Source: Candidatus Pelagibacter sp. (GTDB lineage Bacteria > Pseudomonadota > Alphaproteobacteria > Pelagibacterales > Pelagibacteraceae). Taken from it: a stretch of 52,599 bases of DNA. Under the pieces are notes generated by a model. The model searched no databases and was not told the DNA's origin. It worked only from the letters and a program-made list of their open reading frames with translations. The position numbers were made by a program, and so were the translations under genes. The stretch is taken from positions 1 to 52,599 of the forward strand of contig JAOIVP010000002.1 of NCBI GenBank assembly GCA_028224115.1. The letters run 5' to 3'. Positions 43,109 to 52,272 of this stretch are shown piece by piece; position 1 is the first letter of the stretch, and each line of letters starts with the position of its first letter.

Positions 43109-43974
43109 TGCTGGAAGTCAAAGAAGAAGAGTTAAATAAAATCCTTCCATCAGATGGTCCTTCAATTGATGAAGTAAAAAGATATCTAGAAAAATATAAC
43201 GATGAATACATTGTCATAAAATGTGGTGGTAGTGTTCTAGTCGATCAAAATTTATTTAATATTTTTATAAAAGATATTGCTACACTTAATAAGTTGGGCT
43301 TTATTCCAATAGTTGTACATGGTGGGGGTAAAAGAATAAGTAATAAGTTAAATGAACTTGGAATTAAAAGTGAATTTATTAAAGGACTTCGGGTTACAGG
43401 AAAAGAAACTATTGAAGTAGTCGAACAAGTGTTAATAGAATTTAATCACGAAATAGTTGAAGCTTTGAAAAATGAATCTTGCAATAGTGAAACGATTAAT
43501 TCTAAAAATAATAATATTATTAGTGTAATTAAAGAAAATGATGAATTAGGGTTTGTTGGAACACCTACAGACATTGATAAAAATATTATTGATAAAATTG
43601 TTAATAATAAAAAGGTTCCAGTAATTGCACCTTTGGGCTTGGATGAAAATAATCAAACATATAATATAAATGCCGATACAGCAGCAGGATCAATTGCAAA
43701 AAAAATTGAAGCTAGAAGACTAATAATTATGAGTGATGTTGAAGGTGTTTTAGATAATAGCCAAAAACTAATTCCTGAAATTAATTCAAATTCAATAAAA
43801 GAGTTAATTGAAAATGAAACTATTACTGGAGGGATGATTCCTAAAATTAACAATTGTTTAGATGTTGCAAGTAATGGAGTAAAAGGTGTTGTTATTATTG
43901 ATGGTCGTAAAAACCATTCTATTCTCTTTGAACTATTATCTGATAAAGGATCGGGAACCTTAATAAGACAATGA
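43108..43974 (+). CDS. argB: Acetylglutamate kinase
   Basis: Phosphorylates N-acetylglutamate in arginine synthesis. IKCGGSVL, VVHGGGKRISNKL, NADTAAGSIA and GGMIPKINNCLDV are typical. The 288 residues include the N-terminal extension associated with arginine-sensitive forms, so feedback control is possible. In many alphaproteobacteria engB lies between yidC and argB; here there is no room for it. Start and stop overlap yidC and the HAD gene. Confidence 0.95.
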   Translation: MLEVKEEELNKILPSDGPSIDEVKRYLEKYNDEYIVIKCGGSVLVDQNLFNIFIKDIATLNKLGFIPIVVHGGGKRISNKLNELGIKSEFIKGLRVTGKETIEVVEQVLIEFNHEIVEALKNESCNSETINSKNNNIISVIKENDELGFVGTPTDIDKNIIDKIVNNKKVPVIAPLGLDENNQTYNINADTAAGSIAKKIEARRLIIMSDVEGVLDNSQKLIPEINSNSIKELIENETITGGMIPKINNCLDVASNGVKGVVIIDGRKNHSILFELLSDKGSGTLIRQ

Positions 43975-44642
43975 AAGATTTAATTGATATAAAATATTGG
44001 ATATTTGATCTTGATAACACTCTTTATAGCGGTCAAACTCAAGTTTTTTCTGAAGTAGATAAAAAGATGTCCTCTTTCATCTCTGAAAAATTTAATGTTG
44101 ATCTTTTAAAAGCAAAAGAAATACAAAAAAAATACTTTTATGAGTATGGAACAACACTCTCAGGCTTAATGAACCATGATAATATTGATCCACAAGAATT
44201 TTTAGAATTTGTTCACGACATTGATATTAGTTGGCTACCAAAAGATGAAATTTTAAGAGAAGAGCTTATTAAGATAAAAGAAAAAAAGATTATTTTTACC
44301 AATGGCTCTCATGCGCACGTTGAAAATGTTACAAAACAACTTGGTATTGATGGATTATTTGATGGAGCCTTTGATATAACTGATGCAAACTATGTTCCAA
44401 AACCACACTTAGATCCATATCAAAAGTTGATAAAAAAATTTGATTTAAATCCAAATCAATCAATTCTTATTGAAGATATCGCTCACAATTTAGAGCAAGC
44501 TAAAAATTTAGGAATGAAAACTTGTTGGTTAGAAAATGAAGAGACTTTTGCTAAAAAGGACTCGGACAAACCATATATAGATTATAAGATTAAGAACTTG
44601 CCTTCTTTTCTACAAGAAATTAATGTATTAAAGAATAATTAA
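43971..44642 (+). CDS. HAD-family pyrimidine 5'-nucleotidase-like phosphatase
   Basis: 223-residue HAD hydrolase. Motif I is FDLDNTLYSG (nucleophile and acid Asp), motif II IIFTNGSHAH, a lysine in VPKPHLDPYQ, and motif IV LIEDIAHNLEQAKNLGM. The cap is small and alpha-helical. The DxDNTLY form resembles the SDT1/pyrimidine 5'-nucleotidase group. Substrate cannot be decided from sequence. It overlaps the end of argB by four bases. Confidence 0.88.
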   Translation: MKDLIDIKYWIFDLDNTLYSGQTQVFSEVDKKMSSFISEKFNVDLLKAKEIQKKYFYEYGTTLSGLMNHDNIDPQEFLEFVHDIDISWLPKDEILREELIKIKEKKIIFTNGSHAHVENVTKQLGIDGLFDGAFDITDANYVPKPHLDPYQKLIKKFDLNPNQSILIEDIAHNLEQAKNLGMKTCWLENEETFAKKDSDKPYIDYKIKNLPSFLQEINVLKNN

Positions 44643-44664
44643 ATTAACTATCTAATTAAAAAAT

Positions 44665-45495
44665 ATGAGTGATATCAAAAAAATAATAAATGATGCGTGG
44701 GAAAATAGAGATAACGTAAACCAAGATTCTGAACAAAGTTTAAAAGATACCATCAATCAAATGATTGCTGATTTAGATAGTGGTAAAGTTAGAGTTGCAG
44801 AAAAAATTAATGGTGAATGGGTTACTCATCAGCATATTAAAAAAGCTATAATGTTAAGCTTTAGAATTTACCCAATGGAAAATTTAAATGGTCCTTACAG
44901 TAGCTGGTATGACAAAGCACATTTGTTAAAAGGAAAAACAGCTGGTTGGACAAAAGAAGATCATGAGAAAGCTGGATTTAGAATGGTGCCAAATTCTCCT
45001 GTAAGAAAAGGATCTTTTGTTGGTAAAAATGCAGTGCTAATGCCCTGCTATGTTAATATTGGAGCTTATATTGATGAGGGTACTATGATGGATACCTTCA
45101 GTCGTGCAGGTAGTTGTTGTCAAATAGGAAAAAATTGTCATATCTCTGCAGGAAGTGGAATTGGTGGAGTATTAGAACCTGCTCAAGCATTACCAACTAT
45201 CATTGAAGATAATTGTTTTATTGGAGCAATGTCAGAAGTAGTTGAAGGTGTTATTGTTGGAGAAGGATCTGTTTTAAGTATGGGTATGTATATTGGACAA
45301 TCAACTAAAATAGTAAATAGAAAAACTGGAGAAATAACTTACGGAAAAATTCCTCCTTATTCTGTTGTGGTGCCAGGATCATTACCTGATAAAAATAATG
45401 CCTCTGCTCCATCGCTTTATTGTGCAGTTATCATTAAACAGGTGGATGAAAAAACAAGATCTAAAACTTCTGTTAACGATCTTTTAAGAGAATAG
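44665..45495 (+). CDS. dapD: Tetrahydrodipicolinate N-succinyltransferase
   Basis: Succinylates tetrahydrodipicolinate in the DAP/lysine pathway. 276 residues. The left-handed beta-helix hexapeptide repeats are seen in VRKGSFVGKNAVLMPCYVNI, GAYIDEGTMMDTF and GKNCHISAGSGIGGVLEP. It is followed seven bases later by dapE, the enzyme two steps on, so DAP for cell wall and lysine comes by the succinylase route. Confidence 0.97.
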   Translation: MSDIKKIINDAWENRDNVNQDSEQSLKDTINQMIADLDSGKVRVAEKINGEWVTHQHIKKAIMLSFRIYPMENLNGPYSSWYDKAHLLKGKTAGWTKEDHEKAGFRMVPNSPVRKGSFVGKNAVLMPCYVNIGAYIDEGTMMDTFSRAGSCCQIGKNCHISAGSGIGGVLEPAQALPTIIEDNCFIGAMSEVVEGVIVGEGSVLSMGMYIGQSTKIVNRKTGEITYGKIPPYSVVVPGSLPDKNNASAPSLYCAVIIKQVDEKTRSKTSVNDLLRE

Positions 45496-45502
45496 ATTTA
45501 TT

Positions 45503-46660
45503 ATGGCATCAATTAATGAACTTCAATTAGCTAAGGAGCTAATTAAATTTCCAACTGTTACACCTATTGATGCTGGAATAATGAAGTTTTTAGAAAAAAA
45601 ACTTAAAACCCTTGGATTTAAAACTAAAATTTTAGAGTTCAGAGAAAAGAATGCCAAACCAGTAAAAAATCTTTATGCAAGACTTGGCAATAAAGGTCCA
45701 AATTTCTGTTATGCAGGCCACTTAGATGTTGTTCCTGCAGGAAATTTAAAAGATTGGACTGTAAATCCTTTTAACCCCTCTATCAAAAAAGGTTACTTAA
45801 TTGGAAGAGGCGCCAATGATATGAAAAGCTCTATTGCTGCATTTGTTTCAGCAGTAAGTAGTTTTGTTGAAAATAAAAGAAAATTTAATGGCTCTATTAG
45901 TCTTTTAATTACAGGAGATGAAGAAGGAGTGGCAATCAATGGCACTAAAAAAGTAGTCGATTATTTAAGAAAGAAAAAAGAAAAAATAGATTTTTGTTTA
46001 GTTGGGGAGCCTACTAATCCTAATAAATTAGGTGAAATGATTAAAATAGGACGAAGAGGAAGTATGACTGGTAGACTGTCAATTGTAGGGATTCAAGGTC
46101 ATGTCGCCTATCCTCAAAGAGCAAATAATCCATCCACCGCACTCGTGCAAATTTTAAAAGAATTAAAAGAAATTAAGTTTGATAATGGTACAAAGGATTT
46201 TCAACCAACAAATCTTGAGGTTACTAAAATCAATATTGATAATTCTGCAGATAATGTAATTCCAGGCTTGGCAAATGCTACATTTAATATTAGATTTAAT
46301 AATAAACACTCCTCAAGCTCTTTAAAAAAGAAAATTGATAAGATTATAAAAAAAATAAGTAGTAAGAATAAATCAAAATATAAAATTGATTATAGTGTTT
46401 CTGGTGAAGCGTTTCTTACAAAACCAAATAATACAACCTTTATGATTAGAGATATCATTAAAAAAATTACAAAAATTAAACCTCAACTGTCAACAACAGG
46501 TGGTACTTCTGATGCAAGATTTATTAGAAAAATAGCTCCTTGTTTAGAATTTGGTTTAGTTGGTAAAACAATGCACAAAGTAGATGAAGCTGTTTCGTTG
46601 TCTGACTTAAAAAAACTTACTTTGATTTACTCAAATATTTTACAAAATTATTTTAAGTGA
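45503..46660 (+). CDS. dapE: Succinyl-diaminopimelate desuccinylase
   Basis: Di-zinc M20 peptidase-fold hydrolase, 385 residues. Metal-site segments: YAGHLDVVPAG, GRGANDMKSS, TGDEEG and TTGGTSDARF. The dimerisation domain occupies the middle. It releases succinate to give LL-DAP. The stop codon overlaps the GTG start of the following deacetylase-like gene. Confidence 0.96.
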   Translation: MASINELQLAKELIKFPTVTPIDAGIMKFLEKKLKTLGFKTKILEFREKNAKPVKNLYARLGNKGPNFCYAGHLDVVPAGNLKDWTVNPFNPSIKKGYLIGRGANDMKSSIAAFVSAVSSFVENKRKFNGSISLLITGDEEGVAINGTKKVVDYLRKKKEKIDFCLVGEPTNPNKLGEMIKIGRRGSMTGRLSIVGIQGHVAYPQRANNPSTALVQILKELKEIKFDNGTKDFQPTNLEVTKINIDNSADNVIPGLANATFNIRFNNKHSSSSLKKKIDKIIKKISSKNKSKYKIDYSVSGEAFLTKPNNTTFMIRDIIKKITKIKPQLSTTGGTSDARFIRKIAPCLEFGLVGKTMHKVDEAVSLSDLKKLTLIYSNILQNYFK

Positions 46661-47586
46661 AAACAGGTTTAATTACCTCTGATACTTATCAAAATCATAA
46701 TACAGGTGATGGACATCCAGAAAAAATTGATAGGGTTACAGCAGTTATTGATAACTTTAAAAAAATTGATAACAAAGAATTAGTTTGGAAAAAACCAACT
46801 AAATTTGATCAATCTTTTTTAATTAATACACACTCTACTGAATACATAAACTTGGTTAATAAATCATTTCCAGAGAATGGTTTAGCTTTTCTTGATGGTG
46901 ACACCGTAGTTTCGCCTGGAAGCAAAGAGGCAACAAAAGATGCTGTGGGATCTATAATCGCAGCCATCGATGGTGTTCAAAAAAAAGAATTTAAAAATGC
47001 GTTTTGTGCTGTAAGACCACCAGGTCATCATGCAGAAAAAAACAAAGCAATGGGATTTTGCATATATAACAATGTTGCAGTAGGCGCTAATTATCTAATT
47101 GAAAAATATAAGTACAATAAAGTTGCAATTATAGATTTTGATGTTCATCATGGAAATGGAACACAAGATATTTTCTATAATAATGAAAAAGTGTTATATA
47201 TTTCAACTCATCAATATCCTTACTATCCAGGAAGTGGTTCAGAAAAAGAAAAAGGTAAGTTTAATAATATTTTAAACATTCCACTTGAAGCAGGTACAAC
47301 AGCTGAAGAATATCTAAATGCATATGAACATGTATTAAAAAAATTAAAAGAATTTAAACCAGAATTTTTGTTGTTTTCTGCAGGTTTTGACGCTCATATC
47401 GATGATCCTTTAGCACAATTAAGACTCAGTTCAGAAGATTTTTACCACCTAACAAAAAGAACATTAGAAATTTCTAAATCAATATGTAACGGAAATGTAG
47501 TTTCAATTCTTGAAGGGGGTTATGATCTTAGAGCTCTTCAACAGAGCACTAAAAGACATGTGGATGCTCTGATAGAATTTGATTGA
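46657..47586 (+). CDS. Histone deacetylase / acetylpolyamine amidohydrolase family protein
   Basis: 309-residue arginase-deacetylase fold. Active-site elements: RPPGHHAEKNKAMGFC (His pair), DFDVHHGNGTQDIF (zinc Asp and His), SAGFDAHIDDPLA (zinc Asp), and a late EGGYDL with the Tyr. It begins with GTG inside the dapE stop. Bacterial members deacetylate acetylpolyamines, acetylated amino acids or proteins. Position after dapE could suggest a small-molecule amide substrate, but that is inference. A SET-domain gene follows after 30 bases. Confidence 0.9.
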   Translation: MKTGLITSDTYQNHNTGDGHPEKIDRVTAVIDNFKKIDNKELVWKKPTKFDQSFLINTHSTEYINLVNKSFPENGLAFLDGDTVVSPGSKEATKDAVGSIIAAIDGVQKKEFKNAFCAVRPPGHHAEKNKAMGFCIYNNVAVGANYLIEKYKYNKVAIIDFDVHHGNGTQDIFYNNEKVLYISTHQYPYYPGSGSEKEKGKFNNILNIPLEAGTTAEEYLNAYEHVLKKLKEFKPEFLLFSAGFDAHIDDPLAQLRLSSEDFYHLTKRTLEISKSICNGNVVSILEGGYDLRALQQSTKRHVDALIEFD

Positions 47587-47616
47587 TAATTAAAATATAA
47601 ACTCTAAAAAACTTCT

Positions 47617-48108
47617 ATGAAACTCTATAGAATTAAAAAATCCGACATTGATAAAAAAGGCAAAGGATTATACGCAACTAAAGATATTAAAGAGGGCACA
47701 AGAATAATTGATTACATAGGTAAATTAATTACTAAAAAACAAACTGAAGAGTCTGACAAATATGATAACAGTAAACCTATCTACTTATTTACAGTTAACA
47801 AAAGATATGATCTTGATGGTGACTTTTCATGGAATACAGCGAGATTAATTAATCATTCATGCGATAATAATTGTGACTACGATGGTAAAGGATTAAAATT
47901 ATGGGTCAAAGCTATAAGAGATATTAAAAAAGGTGAAGAACTTACGTGCGATTATGGATTTGGTTATGATGAAAACTACAAACAGTTTCCATGTAAATGC
48001 AAATCTAAAAATTGTTGCGGCTATATAGTACGATCAGAGTCTAGATGGCGAATTAATAAAAAATTTGCAATGAGTAATAAAAATAAATTAATAAATAACT
48101 CTCATTAA
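47617..48108 (+). CDS. SET-domain protein (putative protein-lysine methyltransferase)
   Basis: 163 residues. Opening GKGLYATKDIKEGTRIIDYIG, SAM/active-site segments NTARLINHSCDNNC and KGEELTCDYGFGYDE, and a post-SET cysteine cluster CKCKSKNCCGYI are all present. It is therefore a complete catalytic SET plus post-SET unit. Bacterial SET proteins are known but few have known targets. It shares a strand with the deacetylase-like gene and overlaps truA (convergent) by 21 bases. Confidence 0.9.
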   Translation: MKLYRIKKSDIDKKGKGLYATKDIKEGTRIIDYIGKLITKKQTEESDKYDNSKPIYLFTVNKRYDLDGDFSWNTARLINHSCDNNCDYDGKGLKLWVKAIRDIKKGEELTCDYGFGYDENYKQFPCKCKSKNCCGYIVRSESRWRINKKFAMSNKNKLINNSH

Positions 48109-48828
48109 AAAAAGACCCTCGGGTGGTGCAGGTGGTGCACATAGAATTCTTTTTTTAGATTTAAATACTTTATTGAATTTTTGTAAATCCCATTTTTTTT
48201 CACCTAAGTATTTTAAGCAACCAACCATAGATCTAACCTGTTGCTGTAAAAAAGATTGTGAGTTAAATTCAATTTCTATTTTACTTTTTAATGATTTAAC
48301 TTTCACTGATTTGATTGTCTTAATTGGACTTTTAGCATGGCAGCTTGAAGATCTAAAAGTAGAGTAATCATGAGTTCCAACTAATTTTTTTGCTCCTTTT
48401 TTAATTAAATCTAAATCCAAAGGTTTTCTAACATGCCATCCTCTTTTTTTTTCAATAACTGGAGCACTAATTTGATTAAAAATTATATATTTATAAATCC
48501 TTTGTTTTGCAGAAAATCTTGAGTGAAATTTATTGCTTCTTTTTCTTATCTTTTTTATTGCAACACCTTGATCATTTAAAAAATGATTAATTGATTTTAA
48601 AAACTTTGATAAATCTTTAATTTCATTTTTACAATCAAAGTGTCCAGACTGTTCAATAGCATGAACTCCGGTGTCAGTTCTGCCAGAACCATTTAAAGTT
48701 ATTTTTTCTTTTAGAAGTTTTGTTAGTTTTTCTTGAATAAGCCCTTGAATTGTTGAGCCTTTTTTTTGAATTTGCCAACCCCTAAAATCTGTACCCACAT
48801 ATTCAATAAGCAATTGATACCTGGACAT
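48088..48828 (-). CDS. truA: tRNA pseudouridine(38-40) synthase
   Basis: Makes pseudouridine at positions 38-40 in anticodon arms. 246 residues. The catalytic aspartate is in NGSGRTDTGVHAIEQ. Other family pieces are VGTDFRGWQIQ, HDYSTFRSSSC and SFLQQQVRSMVGCLKYLG. It is the last gene of the def-fmt-truA unit, directly following fmt. Confidence 0.96.
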   Translation of the reverse strand: MSRYQLLIEYVGTDFRGWQIQKKGSTIQGLIQEKLTKLLKEKITLNGSGRTDTGVHAIEQSGHFDCKNEIKDLSKFLKSINHFLNDQGVAIKKIRKRSNKFHSRFSAKQRIYKYIIFNQISAPVIEKKRGWHVRKPLDLDLIKKGAKKLVGTHDYSTFRSSSCHAKSPIKTIKSVKVKSLKSKIEIEFNSQSFLQQQVRSMVGCLKYLGEKKWDLQKFNKVFKSKKRILCAPPAPPEGLFLMRVIY

Positions 48829-49752
48829 TTAAATTACAGTTCCTTGTTTTATCTGTGATCCAAGCATAAATTCACCAATATTTTGGGGCTTTTTTCCTTG
48901 TCTTTGGATTTCTTTAATTTTTATCGTTTGTTTATCTCCACAAACAACTTCTAAATAATTTGAAACAATCTCTCCTGGTTTTCCAACACCATTACCAATT
49001 TCTGCTTTTAAAATTTTGTATCTTTCACCTTTGTAAATAAAAAAAGCGCCCGGCGCCGGATGCAAACCATTTATTTTTCCAATAATAACTTTTGCTTCAT
49101 CATTCCAATTAATTTCACCTTCAGCTTTTTGAATTTTAGATGCGTATGTTGCTTTCGAATGATCTTGATCAATAAATTTTACTCTATCTTCCAAAATATT
49201 ATCAATATTATCTAATATTTTTTCAGCTGCTATCAAAGATAGTTTTTCAGCCACTTCACTAGCATTTAAATTGTTTTCTAAATTTATTTTATAGGTATTG
49301 CATACTGGACCTGTATCAAGTTCTTCAGCTATTTTCATGATACTAACTCCTGTTTCTGTATCAAGATTCATTATAGATCTTTGTATAGGGGCTGCACCTC
49401 TCCATTTTGGTAAAAGAGATGCGTGAATATTAATAAATCCTTTTTTAGTTAAAGTTAAAAATTCTTTTGGAATAATTTGTCCATATGCAACAACTATTGC
49501 AAGATCAGCATCTATACTTTGAAAATATTCATATTCCTCTTTATTATCTTTTAAATATTTTGGAGTTCTAAAATCTAAATTTAAAGTTTCAGCAATTCCT
49601 TGTATAGGAGATTTATTAATTTTCTGACCTCTTTGTGATTTTTGAGGAGGTTGAGTATAAACATCTGATATAGGATAACCATTTTGATATAGGGATTTTA
49701 ATATAGGTACAGCAAACATTGGGGTACCCATAAAAACTATCTTTTTTGCCAT
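48829..49752 (-). CDS. fmt: Methionyl-tRNA formyltransferase
   Basis: Formylates initiator Met-tRNA. 307 residues. Seen: FMGTPMFAVPILKSL, VVAYGQIIPKEFL, NIHASLLPKWRGAAPIQRSI (Asn-His catalytic pair; SLLP motif) and the C-terminal domain ILKAEIG. It follows def by three bases, pairing formyl addition with removal. Confidence 0.97.
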   Translation of the reverse strand: MAKKIVFMGTPMFAVPILKSLYQNGYPISDVYTQPPQKSQRGQKINKSPIQGIAETLNLDFRTPKYLKDNKEEYEYFQSIDADLAIVVAYGQIIPKEFLTLTKKGFINIHASLLPKWRGAAPIQRSIMNLDTETGVSIMKIAEELDTGPVCNTYKINLENNLNASEVAEKLSLIAAEKILDNIDNILEDRVKFIDQDHSKATYASKIQKAEGEINWNDEAKVIIGKINGLHPAPGAFFIYKGERYKILKAEIGNGVGKPGEIVSNYLEVVCGDKQTIKIKEIQRQGKKPQNIGEFMLGSQIKQGTVI

Positions 49753-49755
49753 GAA

Positions 49756-50271
49756 TTAAAGAACTGCAGTATTTGATTTTAATTTAGATAGTTTTTTTAT
49801 AATCATAGATTTTTTTAATTTTGATAGATAATCTATAAATAATATTCCTTCTAAGTGATCCATTTCATGTTGTATGCATGTTGCAAGCAATCCATCAGCT
49901 TTTAATAATTGTTTTTTTCCATTATAATCAAGATATTCTACTTCACATTTACTTGGTCTATCTATTTCAGCGAATTGATCTGGGACTGACAAGCATCCTT
50001 CTTCATGTGTATTTTTAACTTTATCTTTATTCACAATAACTGGATTTACAAAATATCTGGGTTCTTTTTTTTCATCTTTGCCTATATCCATTACTATAAT
50101 TCTTTTTGGGATACCTATTTGAATTGCAGCAAGGCCTATACCATTAGCTGCATACATCGTGTCCAGCATATCATTCATTAGTTGTTGCTCTTCTTTACCA
50201 ACACTTTCGACAGGTTTTGAAATTTGTCTAAGTAGTTTATTAGGTTCCGTAATTATAGTTTTAGCAGCCAT
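49756..50271 (-). CDS. def: Peptide deformylase
   Basis: Metal enzyme that removes the formyl group from new proteins. Motif 1 GIGLAAIQIG, motif 2 EGCLSVPDQ (metal Cys), motif 3 CIQHEMDHLEGILF (HExxH). 171 residues. First gene of def-fmt-truA, 23 bases after the unknown exported protein. Confidence 0.97.
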   Translation of the reverse strand: MAAKTIITEPNKLLRQISKPVESVGKEEQQLMNDMLDTMYAANGIGLAAIQIGIPKRIIVMDIGKDEKKEPRYFVNPVIVNKDKVKNTHEEGCLSVPDQFAEIDRPSKCEVEYLDYNGKKQLLKADGLLATCIQHEMDHLEGILFIDYLSKLKKSMIIKKLSKLKSNTAVL

Positions 50272-50294
50272 CTTGAATTATTTTATTATAATTT

Positions 50295-52058
50295 CTAAAC
50301 TTTTAAAGGAAGAACTTTTAATAAAAGCTTATTCCTAATTAAGTCGGCATTTAATTGGTTCAATGTATTAATTATAAAATAAACTGTATCATCATCTATA
50401 TCTTCAATTTTTTCAGGTCCAATTACTTCTATAATTCTAAGTAATGCCGCTCCAATTTCTCTATTATTAATCATATTTTGAATGTCTCTTGGCATTTCTG
50501 ATTTATTAATTTCATATAGATTTTCATATTTTTTTGAGATTTCAATTCCATCAGATTTTAATGCCTCAAGAAAAATTATATCTTTCTTTGATAAAAAATA
50601 TTTTTTATCTTTTTTTATTTTTTTTAGAAACTTATCAAGGTCCTCCTCAATTTTTGACTTGGCATAATCTCCATTAAAATAATTTACTAATTTTGATTGA
50701 TGTAATATTTTATTATTATATTTAATTTTTTTATTGGTAATTTCATCATTTTTTATGTTTTGGTTGTAAAAAGTAGTAAAGTTAGAGGGCACATCTGTTT
50801 CATCAATTTTTTCTAAAAATTTTGCTAATTCTGTATCAAAAGCATTACCAATATCTTCAGACTCAAAAATATCTTTTAAAATTTTCATTAGTTCAAGTTT
50901 CAGTTTTGGCTCTTCTGTTAAAAGTAATCTTTGATAAACTAAAGCTTTACCTTCAATAGAGGATAAAGTTTTATAGGACTCTTTTGTATTTAGCAGCTGT
51001 TCTAAATTAAATTGAAATCTCTTATAAAACTCAAATAATTCTTCTTCGGAATAATTTTTGTCATGTGTAGCTTTTTCAATAGTAGATATTTTGTCTATAT
51101 CAGTAATTTCTAAATCTTGTATTTTATATAATAAATTTGATGTCGATAAATAATTCCAAATTAATTTAGAAGTATCTTTATTAGGTTCATATGTAAATTC
51201 AGGATTTGTTCTATGAGCTAGATGAAAATCTAAAATAGAATTCTCTGAGACATCTTTATTTGCTTCATCTATATATCCAAATAAATAATTAATTTTATTT
51301 TCATAATATTCATCTTGAAAACCTAACTCTTTTTTTAAATCTAAAATTAATTGTGCTTCTTCATTTTTTCCATAATTGATTAAACAATATAAGTTGAATT
51401 TAGATAAATATTCATCCTCTAAAGGTTCTTTAATCTTGGAAAATATTTCACATGATTTTTTAAGGTCAGATTGTGATAAATATCGATCCACCATATATTT
51501 CATTAATTCTGGATGGAGATTTGTAATCTGATTTTTAATAAGATATTCCTCAATTAATTCAAAGTTAGAGTCTTTAATCAACCAATTAGTTTTAAATTTT
51601 AAAAACTCGTCATCTGTAATATTTTGACTTGGATGATATGCATTTGTTAATAATGAAATATTAAGAATTTCTGAAGCATCTTCAGAGAGATCATATTTAT
51701 TAATACTTTCAAAAAGTTTTTTTAATAATAAGCCATCTGAATTTGACCACATATTAATGCTCAGACCATAATCTTCGGGATCATATAATCCAGCAATTTT
51801 GATTGTTTTTGAAGTTAAGTCTTGGTCCAATTTTATAGATTCTTTATTTTTATCTACCTGCATTTTATAAATGCTACTTTGTGATTCTTGCTCAGTTTTT
51901 TCTAATGATAAATTCTCTTCAGAAACACTATCTGATTCTTGTTCTTCTAGATTCCAAATATCTACTGGTTTTTCCTCTGCAATTGAAGGAAGGGATAATA
52001 ATAAAGAAATAATTATAATTGATAAATTTTTCTTATTTAACAATTTTAAAATTTTCAT
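50295..52058 (-). CDS. Exported helical-repeat protein of unknown function
   Basis: 587 residues, no family recognised. N-terminal signal peptide (hydrophobic core about 12-23, likely cleavage after SIA at 27). A Ser/Glu-rich acidic linker to about residue 85 follows. The rest is almost all predicted helix in short paired units, reminiscent of TPR/Sel1-type repeats though without a clear consensus. Leu, Glu, Lys and Asn dominate. It starts 26 bases inside the end of the 60-residue membrane protein gene and is followed by def. A periplasmic scaffold role is possible, without direct support. Confidence 0.75.
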   Translation of the reverse strand: MKILKLLNKKNLSIIIISLLLSLPSIAEEKPVDIWNLEEQESDSVSEENLSLEKTEQESQSSIYKMQVDKNKESIKLDQDLTSKTIKIAGLYDPEDYGLSINMWSNSDGLLLKKLFESINKYDLSEDASEILNISLLTNAYHPSQNITDDEFLKFKTNWLIKDSNFELIEEYLIKNQITNLHPELMKYMVDRYLSQSDLKKSCEIFSKIKEPLEDEYLSKFNLYCLINYGKNEEAQLILDLKKELGFQDEYYENKINYLFGYIDEANKDVSENSILDFHLAHRTNPEFTYEPNKDTSKLIWNYLSTSNLLYKIQDLEITDIDKISTIEKATHDKNYSEEELFEFYKRFQFNLEQLLNTKESYKTLSSIEGKALVYQRLLLTEEPKLKLELMKILKDIFESEDIGNAFDTELAKFLEKIDETDVPSNFTTFYNQNIKNDEITNKKIKYNNKILHQSKLVNYFNGDYAKSKIEEDLDKFLKKIKKDKKYFLSKKDIIFLEALKSDGIEISKKYENLYEINKSEMPRDIQNMINNREIGAALLRIIEVIGPEKIEDIDDDTVYFIINTLNQLNADLIRNKLLLKVLPLKV

Positions 52059-52215
52059 TGGGAATAATTTTTTCTATTTCTTTTTTTGGAGCTGGAAAGT
52101 CAACTTTATTAATAAAAAAAGCAAGTCCAAGAATAATTGCAAGACCAATAATAGATTTTATAACTAGCCCAACAATATTGGTTCTCCCCGAACTTGTGTT
52201 TTTATTAAATTGCAT
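52033..52215 (-). CDS. Small membrane protein (60 aa) coupled to the exported repeat protein
   Basis: A Thr/Ser/Arg N-terminus precedes one clear membrane helix (about residues 14-35, GLVIKSIIGLAIILGLAFF). A 25-residue charged tail with a Pro/Lys-rich segment (DFPAPKKEIEKII) follows. Divergent from aroK with a 57-base spacer. It overlaps the downstream 587-residue gene in another frame, indicating an operon. Function unknown; the pair may act together at the inner membrane and periplasm (inference). Confidence 0.7.
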   Translation of the reverse strand: MQFNKNTSSGRTNIVGLVIKSIIGLAIILGLAFFINKVDFPAPKKEIEKIIPNENFKIVK

Positions 52216-52272
52216 ATAACTTTAGTTAATTTCAAATTAAGACATATTTGTGTTTTTTCAATAAAGAAACTT

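Noticed and set aside
52019..52219. Plus-strand 66-codon hydrophobic frame at the right end
   Set aside because: Antisense to the 60-residue membrane protein and the signal peptide of the large protein; hydrophobicity is mirrored from them.
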